Assembly: GCF_001939735.1 (NCBI RefSeq)
Contig: NZ_MJIL01000090.1
Location: 1-64,000 of the forward strand
Direction of reading: 5' to 3'
DNA from: Photobacterium proteolyticum
Lineage (GTDB): Bacteria; Pseudomonadota; Gammaproteobacteria; Enterobacterales; Vibrionaceae
Length of the DNA stretch: 64,000 nt
Positions 8,622-15,699 of the stretch are shown here, one piece after another. A program made the translations under genes and the position numbers. Below the pieces are notes generated by a model, which saw nothing but the letters and a program-made list of their open reading frames with translations, ran no database searches and was not told where the DNA came from. The stretch's first letter is position 1; every line of letters starts with the position of its first letter.

Positions 8622-10028
8622 TCAAACTGCTTCATTCACTTTTAGTTCAGGGGCTTCAAGTTCGCCACGCCCCCAGCCAGTGAAAATAGCGAAAATCATG
8701 GTAGCTAGCATAAACCAGGCATATAAAACCATAGGGGTCAGCTCTAGAGGTGACAGGGCAGGAACACCTGCGAAGCTCTCGCTTGCTTGTTGCGATAAGC
8801 TTGCCGCAAGCAGCAGTGCCGCGGACCATGGCAGTGAGTAGACCAGGGTGCAGGCAAGGTTACCGATCACATTGGCCCGGCGGTAAGGAGAGACGCCAAA
8901 CTTTTCTCCCATCGGCTTGGCAAATGACAGCCCGACAGCCAGGATTGCAGGAGCGTTGATACTCATCAGCGAAGACATTACCAATGCCAGAAAGCCCGAG
9001 ATGATCTCATAGGCGCGCGCATTTTTGACATTACCAAATGCCTCAAGCAGGCGTTGGCTTCCGCCACCGTCTAGCATCATCTGGATACCGGCAGACAGTA
9101 GGATAACCAGGATACACAGGTCAGCCATCCAGCCAGAGACCCCGCGTAGCAGTAAGCCGCCGTCGACCGCAATAATATTGCCAAGGGTGTTGAGGCCGGT
9201 AAGGATTGAAACGACTGAGCCGAGTAAAATGCCTATGATAGTGGCAAAAACAATGTCACCCTTCTTAATTGCGGTATAAATGGTTGCGGCAGCAGGTAGT
9301 AGCATCCATAAACCTCTTGGATCCATCACATCCTGGATCTTCTCGAGGGGAACGGCGCCTGCAGATGTCGACTGGAATGCGCTCAATGCAACCATAGTAA
9401 TAATCGTCATTGCTGCTGCAGGGATGACATAGCGAATACGGTGTTTTACCACGCCGCCTATATCGGTATTTTGTGAAGTGGCAGCAGAGATTGTCGTGTC
9501 GGAGATCGGCGCTAGGTTGTCACCAAAGGCACCGCCGCCAATAATGGCTCCGGCCAATATTGCCGGGTCGGCACCTAGCAGTACGCCCGCCGGATAGAGC
9601 ATCCCCATACCGGCGGTGATGGTGCCAAATCCGGTACCGGCGGCAGTGGCAAAAAGGGCACTGGCAAAAAAGGTAATAACAATAAACATCGTGCCACTGG
9701 TGCCAGTATGGTAGGCCGCCCATAAAATACCGTTTACCAGGCCGGAATCACGTAACACGGTTGCAAAAATACCGGCAAATATCCAGCAGGCAACGGGTGC
9801 GATTGCCGTTTCAGATCCCATACCTTTTAACACAGTTTTGCCAAAAATGGCTTTATCTTTTGCGAGCAGGAAAGAAACAAGCAAACCAATAATGGCACCG
9901 ACCCACATGCCTTGAATGGAACCGCCTGCAACTGTGGTTGCTACGTAAATAGCAATAACAACAAAGATGAGTATCGGGGTAAAAGAAACCCACGGCCCAC
10001 CATAAAAACGTAATTGCTGATCTTTCAT
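8622..10028 (-). CDS. NhaC-family Na+/H+ antiporter-like membrane transporter
   Basis: The 468-residue protein is highly hydrophobic, with roughly 11-12 membrane segments. The segment GGAFGDNLAPISDTT (about residues 167-181) is the conserved core of the NhaC superfamily, with buried Asp and Asn residues that couple ions. A second intramembrane repeat carries SINAPAILAVG. The start ATG at 10028 has GAGGG about 8 bases upstream. It forms a two-gene unit with the asparaginase-like gene and is divergent from an HTH regulator. NhaC-type proteins exchange sodium for protons or, in some branches, metabolites. The partner gene hints at an amino-acid-related substrate, which is inference. Confidence 0.85.
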   Translation of the reverse strand: MKDQQLRFYGGPWVSFTPILIFVVIAIYVATTVAGGSIQGMWVGAIIGLLVSFLLAKDKAIFGKTVLKGMGSETAIAPVACWIFAGIFATVLRDSGLVNGILWAAYHTGTSGTMFIVITFFASALFATAAGTGFGTITAGMGMLYPAGVLLGADPAILAGAIIGGGAFGDNLAPISDTTISAATSQNTDIGGVVKHRIRYVIPAAAMTIITMVALSAFQSTSAGAVPLEKIQDVMDPRGLWMLLPAAATIYTAIKKGDIVFATIIGILLGSVVSILTGLNTLGNIIAVDGGLLLRGVSGWMADLCILVILLSAGIQMMLDGGGSQRLLEAFGNVKNARAYEIISGFLALVMSSLMSINAPAILAVGLSFAKPMGEKFGVSPYRRANVIGNLACTLVYSLPWSAALLLAASLSQQASESFAGVPALSPLELTPMVLYAWFMLATMIFAIFTGWGRGELEAPELKVNEAV

Positions 10029-10162
10029 AATTTTTCCCTCAGTGATATATATTTGCTTCCGCTTAATAATTTGAAAGTCCGGTTTTACTGGGTGTTGAGT
10101 TACTGCGGGAATGATTACAACAATAAAAATGAATCAAGATAATTCCGTAATGTTGACTTAAC

Positions 10163-10180
10163 TGACGTATAGTGACGTTA
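10163..10180 (+). promoter_or_regulatory. Direct repeat TGACGTA / TGACGTTA, possible operator
   Basis: Two copies of TGACGT begin exactly 10 bases apart (10163 and 10173), one helical turn, in the 222-base divergent region between the NhaC-like gene and the HTH regulator. A TTGACT -35-like element sits just upstream at 10153. The spacing suits cooperative binding of a dimeric HTH protein on one face of the DNA. Confidence 0.45.
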
Positions 10181-10250
10181 GGTATGCTTCACTTTACGAA
10201 TGTCAGTTTTTAAGTGGTTGATTAATAGCTAAAAAAACAAGGTTTTTAAA

Positions 10251-11012
10251 ATGAGCCTACATCACAATTTGAAATATCTCTGTAGTTTCTACCCGTCTAT
10301 CGCTGAAATATGTCGCGGGATCGGCATTAACCGGCAGCAATTTAACCGATATTTAAATGGCGACAATTGTCCTCGAAGTTACAATATGCGCCAGATTTGT
10401 GATTATTTTGGCTTGAGCAAAGCTGAATTATCATTACCTCATGATCAATTTGTTTCATTGGTAAATAGTCGGGCGGACGGGAATACCCAAGCACTGCATC
10501 ACCCTTTCTCATCGCATATTAGTCAGTTGAGTGAACAAAATATCGAAATGTTCGAACCCTATCTGGGGTATTACTATGAGTATTATTATTCGATGTCCTC
10601 ACCGGGCAACATTCTCAAAGGTTTGGTTTGTATTGAGCGCAAGCAAGGTGGGATCTACCATCAACGTACAGAGCGACTCACGGCTGAGGGCGAATTTGGT
10701 CAAACCAGTTATTGTAAGTACCAGGGCATGTCTTTTTTCCTCAATGACAGGATTTTCCTGGTTGATTATGAGTCATTAACCCAGAACGAAATTGTGGAAA
10801 CGATCCTCTTCCCTAGCTTTCAGCACCGGGTCTCTCTTCTGGAAGGAATGAAAATTGGTGTGGCTGCATCGGGAGCGAGAACGCCGATGTCGACCAAGGT
10901 TGTCTTCGAGTATTTGGGAAAGAATATTGATGTGCTCAAAGCGCTGAAGAAATGCAGTCTTTACGCCAGTGATTCAGAGAGTATCAGTGCCAATATCAGA
11001 AGCAAGCTCTAG
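10251..11012 (+). CDS. Helix-turn-helix transcriptional regulator
   Basis: Of 253 residues, the first 60 form a Cro/C1-type helix-turn-helix: SIAEICRGIGINRQQFNRYL is the recognition unit, then a GDNCPRSYNMRQICDYF continuation. The remaining part (about 90-240) is an uncharacterised sensor-like region with many aromatic residues. The gene is divergent from the NhaC-like/asparaginase-like pair and is the obvious candidate regulator of it, perhaps through the direct repeats at 10163-10180. I do not know the ligand. Confidence 0.8.
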   Translation: MSLHHNLKYLCSFYPSIAEICRGIGINRQQFNRYLNGDNCPRSYNMRQICDYFGLSKAELSLPHDQFVSLVNSRADGNTQALHHPFSSHISQLSEQNIEMFEPYLGYYYEYYYSMSSPGNILKGLVCIERKQGGIYHQRTERLTAEGEFGQTSYCKYQGMSFFLNDRIFLVDYESLTQNEIVETILFPSFQHRVSLLEGMKIGVAASGARTPMSTKVVFEYLGKNIDVLKALKKCSLYASDSESISANIRSKL

Positions 11013-11135
11013 CCGCTTTTACGGTATGGCCGCGACTAATGAATTCTGGCAGGAAAAAATTTCACTTTTTTTCGTCTTTTTTGTCGGCTGCTCGTCTTAT
11101 AGGTACTTAGCACAAGATGAGAGTTAGAGTTCAAG

Positions 11136-11834
11136 ATGATCAAAGTAATTAGTTTTAAAATCTGCCCGTTTGTACAGCGTGTTACTGCAGCATTGGAAGC
11201 CAAGCAAATTCCATACGAAATTGAATACATTAGCCTGAAAGACAAGCCTCAGTGGTTTCTTGATTTGGCACCGAACGGCCAGGTTCCAGTGTTGGTGACT
11301 GAGTCTGGAACGGCGCTATTTGAATCAGATGCCATCATCGAGTATATCGAAGACGAGTTCGGTCCTATCGAAGATGGTGTGACCAATGAGCTGCGTGCGC
11401 TTGATCGTGCCTGGAGCTACCTGGGTTCGAAAAACTACCTGGTTCAGTGCAGTACAATGGGCAGCAAAGAAAAGGCGACATTCGAAGAGCGCGTCGAGAG
11501 GTTCACCAAGGTGTTTGCCAAAGTTGAAGCACACCTGTCAGGGGAGACGAAGTTCTTCAAATCAGATGCGCTTAGCAATGTTGACCTGGCCTGGCTGCCA
11601 TTGTTGCACCGTGCGGCTATTATTAAGAAGCATACTGACTTTGATTTCCTGTGTGGGTTGCCAAAAACTCAGGCTTGGCAATCGGCCCTACTGAAAACAG
11701 GCCTTGCGGACAAAACGGTATCGGCAGATTTTGAAGAACTATTTACTGATTTCTACCTGTCCAATACTTACCTGGGGACCGGTAACGATGTTCAGCAAAG
11801 CAGCGCTTGCGCTTCAAGCAGCTGCTGCGGGTAA
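11136..11834 (+). CDS. Glutathione S-transferase-like protein with Cys-rich tail
   Basis: The 232-residue protein begins with a thioredoxin-fold GST N-terminal domain. It has KICPFVQRV at residues 7-15, where the cysteine is placed as in omega/glutaredoxin-like GSTs, then NGQVPVLV with the cis-proline, and ALFESDAIIEYIED for glutathione gamma-glutamyl binding. A helical C-terminal domain follows (about 85-205). Unusually, the last 11 residues are SSACASSSCCG, three cysteines in a flexible tail, which suggests metal or metalloid binding or redox chemistry. A terminator separates it from the SigZ-like gene downstream. The physiological role is not known. Confidence 0.85.
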   Translation: MIKVISFKICPFVQRVTAALEAKQIPYEIEYISLKDKPQWFLDLAPNGQVPVLVTESGTALFESDAIIEYIEDEFGPIEDGVTNELRALDRAWSYLGSKNYLVQCSTMGSKEKATFEERVERFTKVFAKVEAHLSGETKFFKSDALSNVDLAWLPLLHRAAIIKKHTDFDFLCGLPKTQAWQSALLKTGLADKTVSADFEELFTDFYLSNTYLGTGNDVQQSSACASSSCCG

Positions 11835-11880
11835 TAGGCTGCTATCATAACGTCTGTACATAGACTGATAATAACAAACT

Positions 11881-11912
11881 AGGTTATGAGCCTTTGGGCT
11901 CATAACCTTTTC
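11881..11912 (+). terminator. Rho-independent terminator after the GST-like gene
   Basis: AGGTTATGAGCC and GGCTCATAACCT form a perfect 12-bp stem around a TTTG loop, followed by TTTTCGT. It lies just upstream of the sigma factor gene. A longer frame for that gene would start inside this hairpin, which argues for the later ATG at 11931. Confidence 0.85.
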
Positions 11913-11930
11913 GTGTTTAAGAGAGAAAAA

Positions 11931-12473
11931 ATGAACCTGGATGCGATTTGGAACGAGTATCGAGCGAGCTTGAAGGCATTTTTGCACTCCAATGTTTCCA
12001 ACCCAGATGATGTCGATGACCTTCTTCAGGAAATCCTGATCAAGACCTATCACAACCTTAGTGACGTGAAAGAGACCAAGAAGGTTAAGTCCTGGCTTTT
12101 TCAGGTAGCCAATAACTCGATAATCGATTTTTATCGTAAAAGGGCGAAGGGGAAAGCGCTTACTCAGGATGAACTGTGGTATACCGAAGGAGATGTGACG
12201 GTTCATCAACAATTGTCGAAGTGTGTACTGCCATTTATCCAGGCTTTGCCGGAAGATGAGGCAGAAATGCTGACAGCCATTGATATTCATGGCCAGTCGC
12301 AGAAAGAGTATGCCGAGAAAAACGGCATAAAGTACACGACTCTCAAGTCGCGGGTACAAAAAAGCCGCGACAAGATGAACATGCTGTTTAGAGAATGCTG
12401 TGAGCTTTCGATTGATAAGCACGGCAATATTATGGATTTTCAGGCAAAAGGCAATCAATGCAAAAAGTGCTAG
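11931..12473 (+). CDS. sigZ: ECF sigma factor, SigZ-like
   Basis: The 180-residue protein has the two sigma-70 regions of extracytoplasmic function factors. Region 2 (about residues 10-75) contains DDVDDLLQEILIKTYHNL and KSWLFQVANNSIIDFYRKR for core and -10 binding. Region 4 (about 105-160) contains YAEKNGIKYTTLKSRVQKSR for -35 binding. The C-terminus adds a CC pair and ends QCKKC, a feature I associate with SigZ-type proteins and possibly a zinc or redox sensor. No anti-sigma gene is adjacent. The start at 11931 follows a GAGAG site. The gene symbol is assigned by resemblance only. Confidence 0.8.
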   Translation: MNLDAIWNEYRASLKAFLHSNVSNPDDVDDLLQEILIKTYHNLSDVKETKKVKSWLFQVANNSIIDFYRKRAKGKALTQDELWYTEGDVTVHQQLSKCVLPFIQALPEDEAEMLTAIDIHGQSQKEYAEKNGIKYTTLKSRVQKSRDKMNMLFRECCELSIDKHGNIMDFQAKGNQCKKC

Positions 12474-12799
12474 TTATTCAGGTTTGGGGCAAATGGTTTC
12501 TAACTTATCTTTATTAATCTAATCGACTGTTCTATAGGCATCAATTTAAACTTAGCACTGCTGATTAACGGACTCTTGTAGTAGGTCGTGATTTCAATAT
12601 TAATAACAGCCCTAATAGTTTGAAGAGCGAACATAATCCGTCAGGCCTTCTGAAACCATTGTTAGCCTTATTGTAATTCTTTGTAAGCATTTCTGCTGTC
12701 CTCTTTGGTTGTTGAGTAGAATATCCACCTTAAAGTGGTATGAATAAAATACAATTTACAGCCACTTTTAATCCAATAATGTCAAAGATAGGTAACCTA
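12474..12799. other. Intergenic region before the lipoprotein gene
   Basis: This 326-base stretch separates the sigma factor gene from the small lipoprotein gene. I see no gene, no strong hairpin and no clear repeat beyond a short CCAC...GTGG dyad near 12727-12740. It probably carries the promoter of the downstream pair, but no element is distinct enough to place. Confidence 0.5.
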
Positions 12800-13030
12800 A
12801 TGAAAAAGTGGCTGATTCTTACTCTAACAATACTGCTTTCCGCTTGCGATAGTGGATCTGGTGATAGCGGCTCAGATGGTGGGAGTGCTGTGTCGTCTAG
12901 TCAAACTTTTGAATTGATGGCGCGAAGTGATTTGAAACTGTCCGAGGCACAAGTTGCTAGTCTTGGTAGTGTGGCCTTCACTGCGAGTGGCAGCCTGACT
13001 GGTTTTGCTGCCCCAGATAGTTTTAACTAG
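12800..13030 (+). CDS. Small lipoprotein
   Basis: The ATG at 12800 starts a 76-residue protein whose first 17 residues are a textbook lipoprotein signal (MKKW, hydrophobic core, LLSAC lipobox). A Gly/Ser/Asp linker follows, then a short region with no recognisable fold. An earlier in-frame ATG at 12740 would bury the signal and is rejected. The mature part is only about 60 residues. It lies 12 bases before the next secreted-protein gene, so the two are probably cotranscribed and may act together at the envelope. No family recognised. Confidence 0.7.
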   Translation: MKKWLILTLTILLSACDSGSGDSGSDGGSAVSSSQTFELMARSDLKLSEAQVASLGSVAFTASGSLTGFAAPDSFN

Positions 13031-13042
13031 AGGAAGATGATA

Positions 13043-14284
13043 ATGTATAAAAATATTCCATTGTTAACTCTGCTAATTGCGACTTCGGCACAGGCGTATG
13101 AGTTACAAAACCTGCAGGGTTACTATAAATCCAAATCATCTATCGCCTATATTACCAATAAAATAAATCAGAATAAGGTAGAGTTTCTTAACCTTGACCA
13201 TGCCATAAAGAATCTGTCGGTAAGCAACTCCCCTCAACAATTAAGTGATATTACATCATTGGCAGCGGCTAGCAGCATATCACCACTCCTGTTAACTAAT
13301 TTTGATTATGAGGGTATGGTGTGTGTTATCGAAAAAGATGGCGCTAAGGTGGCGTTTGAGATTGAATCTTCGGGTACAGGGTGTAGTTTCAGTATCGACA
13401 ATATTCATAAAGTGATGGCAAAAAAAACTGACGGCAGTCTGGTTTTCTTTAAGCGTTACGGCAGCGGGGATAAGAGCCAATATTATATCGAAGAGATTGA
13501 TGCCAGTGGCAACACCATGCAGAGCCGCTATCTGTTCCGGTTTAACGGTAAACTGATTGGGGATTGGGCTATCATCAAACGTTCCGCGGGTGTTTATAAT
13601 ATCGAACACTATAGTGATTATGGTGATGCTGATACATCACTGAATAAAGTCGGACATAAAGAGTATCAGTGGTCAGAAGGTTTTACTTTTAATGGTGCTA
13701 TAGAAGTTAACGCTTTTTCCTATACCTTTGGCCCTACAGCCACAGTGGCTAACGTCAATAAGCCTTACTATTGGGCTATTAAAGACAAGGTACAGGTTCT
13801 AGATGACACGCCAATCGTTGAGTTGGTCAGCCGTTATCAGAAATCGACTGATAACTTGAATAAGGTAAAAGACACATATTCTACTTCTAGTCTGGATGAT
13901 TTGCTTAGCTATAATTTTAATAACGCCAATAGACTGGTTGGACTTAGCCCTGATGCGTGTATGATTAGTCAGATTAAAGATGGAAAAAGTCAGATCGAAC
14001 GTTTTCAAGGCTATGTGATGGGGGCTGATTGCACAAATCCGCCAAGTGATTTATCCACTTACCCTAAGAAAGTCTATGGCGAATTAGAAAATGATGGCGG
14101 TAAAAAAATAAAGCCGAGTGAACTTAAGGCTAGTGCAATTGCTGTTAGTACTGCAGTGGCTAAACTGTCAAATAACTCTGTTGCCGATTTGAGTGAAGCA
14201 GACTTTAGCGCTATGAAGAAGCGGTATGATGATGCGGTGGCAAAATACCAAAGTAAGCTAGTTTCGTTGGAGTTCTGGAAATAG
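13043..14284 (+). CDS. Exported protein of unknown function
   Basis: The protein is 413 residues from the ATG at 13043, which lies 8 bases after AGAGGA; the ATG at 13037 is too close to that site. A signal peptide (LLTLLIATSAQA, cut before YEL) is clear. The mature protein is Ser/Asn/Lys/Tyr-rich, contains two cysteine pairs (one near residues 92-114, another near 310-332) that could form disulfides, and ends in a charged helical stretch. I cannot place it in a family. The pairing with a small lipoprotein suggests a periplasmic or outer-membrane complex. Confidence 0.7.
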   Translation: MYKNIPLLTLLIATSAQAYELQNLQGYYKSKSSIAYITNKINQNKVEFLNLDHAIKNLSVSNSPQQLSDITSLAAASSISPLLLTNFDYEGMVCVIEKDGAKVAFEIESSGTGCSFSIDNIHKVMAKKTDGSLVFFKRYGSGDKSQYYIEEIDASGNTMQSRYLFRFNGKLIGDWAIIKRSAGVYNIEHYSDYGDADTSLNKVGHKEYQWSEGFTFNGAIEVNAFSYTFGPTATVANVNKPYYWAIKDKVQVLDDTPIVELVSRYQKSTDNLNKVKDTYSTSSLDDLLSYNFNNANRLVGLSPDACMISQIKDGKSQIERFQGYVMGADCTNPPSDLSTYPKKVYGELENDGGKKIKPSELKASAIAVSTAVAKLSNNSVADLSEADFSAMKKRYDDAVAKYQSKLVSLEFWK

Positions 14285-14317
14285 TGCTATTTAGATGCTC
14301 CTGTTAATGGGCTTGTG

Positions 14318-14336
14318 GGGTAGAGTATATCTACCC
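14318..14336 (+). terminator. Stem-loop after the exported-protein gene
   Basis: GGGTAGA, GTATA loop, TCTACCC is a perfect 7-bp stem about 34 bases after the stop codon. It lacks a following T-run, so the terminator call is tentative. Confidence 0.45.
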
Positions 14337-14575
14337 TGCAATATTTAACCATTATTACCTTGAGGGGATAATTGCGCTAGGCTAGTGATCTTATTTTCTC
14401 ATCTTAAGAGCTTGGCAGCATTAGCTATTATATTTAATTTTAATAACAATGGATTGGGAATGAAGCTGTGCAGCTTCGGTGCTGGCATAGAAGAGCTGGC
14501 TCTTGAGTATAATAATTATTGCTTTGGTTAGTATAAGGCTTATGGACATATAGATTGAATACTGAACTATAGTGT

Positions 14576-15253
14576 TTAAGTATCGATAAGCACATATCCT
14601 TTGTTTCTAATAGTCTTGATAACTATATCTTTTATGTCGTGTTGTTGCAGGTTTTTACGTAGGCAGGATATCCGCATATCTACTGTGCGGTCACGCCTGT
14701 CGTACTCAATGCCTCTGACAGCCTTACAGCATTCCTCACGTGAGACTATATGGCCAAAATTGGCATATAGTATAGAAAATACTTCGAACTCTGAAGTAGT
14801 AAGTTTAACCTCCCGGTTGTTATAGAGTAGCCGCCTAGAGGTATTGTTTAACTGTAGCTTGTGCTTGGAGGCATGGTTAGTTTCTTTTGCTGGCATCCGC
14901 CTAAGTCGTGCTTCTAACCTGGCCAGAAGGATATTGGCTTTTATTGGTTTGGTGATATAGTCGTCAGCACCATATTTCAAAAGATTGATCTCACTGAATT
15001 CGTCAATCGAGGCGGTAATAACGATTATCAGGCCATCGAAGAAAGTGCGGGCGCGGCGGCAGATCTCTGCCCCACTGAGTCCAGGCAACATAAGATCTAG
15101 TAATAAAATATCTGGTTGAAAGGACTGTATTGCTTCTAGCGCCTGCGTACCATTGTAAACAACTTGTATATGATAGCCTTTTCTGGACAGATGTAACTGC
15201 AGCATATGGGCGCTAAGCTGATCATCCTCAACGATTAGTACCTTATGTCCCAC
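14576..15253 (-). CDS. OmpR-family response regulator (orphan)
   Basis: The receiver domain shows the acidic pair in LIVEDDQ, the phosphorylated Asp in LLLDLMLPG, a Thr in ITASI, and the Lys in ITKPIKA. A winged-helix output domain fills the last 100 residues and ends with RTVDMRISCLRKNL and IRNKGYVLI. The frame opens at a TTG at 15307, but a GTG at 15253 with GAGG 6 bases upstream gives the usual N-terminus MGHKVLIVEDD and 225 residues, so I prefer it. No histidine kinase gene is adjacent. It is divergent from the chemoreceptor gene at 15700. Confidence 0.88.
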   Translation of the reverse strand: MGHKVLIVEDDQLSAHMLQLHLSRKGYHIQVVYNGTQALEAIQSFQPDILLLDLMLPGLSGAEICRRARTFFDGLIIVITASIDEFSEINLLKYGADDYITKPIKANILLARLEARLRRMPAKETNHASKHKLQLNNTSRRLLYNNREVKLTTSEFEVFSILYANFGHIVSREECCKAVRGIEYDRRDRTVDMRISCLRKNLQQHDIKDIVIKTIRNKGYVLIDT

Positions 15254-15399
15254 GGGTAACCTCACTTGCCTCAATTGGGGGTTTGGCTGTATATAGCAAT
15301 TAGTCAATCAACATACGGTGATTTTGCAATTAGTACCCTATGTCTTAGATTAAATTAACAAGCCATACTTTACTAAATTATTATTTACGTGGTTGCATA

Positions 15400-15425
15400 T
15401 TATTATATGTGACCACATATAATAA
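15400..15425. promoter_or_regulatory. Perfect 12-bp palindromic site in a divergent region
   Basis: TTATTATATGTG, two bases, then CACATATAATAA form a perfect dyad of 12 bp per arm. It lies in the AT-rich 392-base space (15308-15699) between the response regulator and the chemoreceptor, about 150 bases upstream of the former and 275 bases upstream of the latter. With no flanking T-run it looks more like an operator than a terminator. I see nothing else distinct in this space. Confidence 0.5.
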
Positions 15426-15699
15426 CACTTCTATTACCTCGTGTTAATGAATAATTGTTACTTATTGGTAATAGTCTTTTTCCATCTCACACGTTGTTAG
15501 TATTTTGGATACATGTAGAATCCGAATATAAAAACTCTTATTTTATGGGTTGTATTTAATAAATAAGCAATTTTAATATTGACCTATAATTAGCAACGAA
15601 TAATTCTAAATGTTGGATTTATATTATGAAGCATTCGTTGATGAAATTTATTAATTGGCAAGATAATTATAATACGATATTTAAGAATAGGTTCAATAA

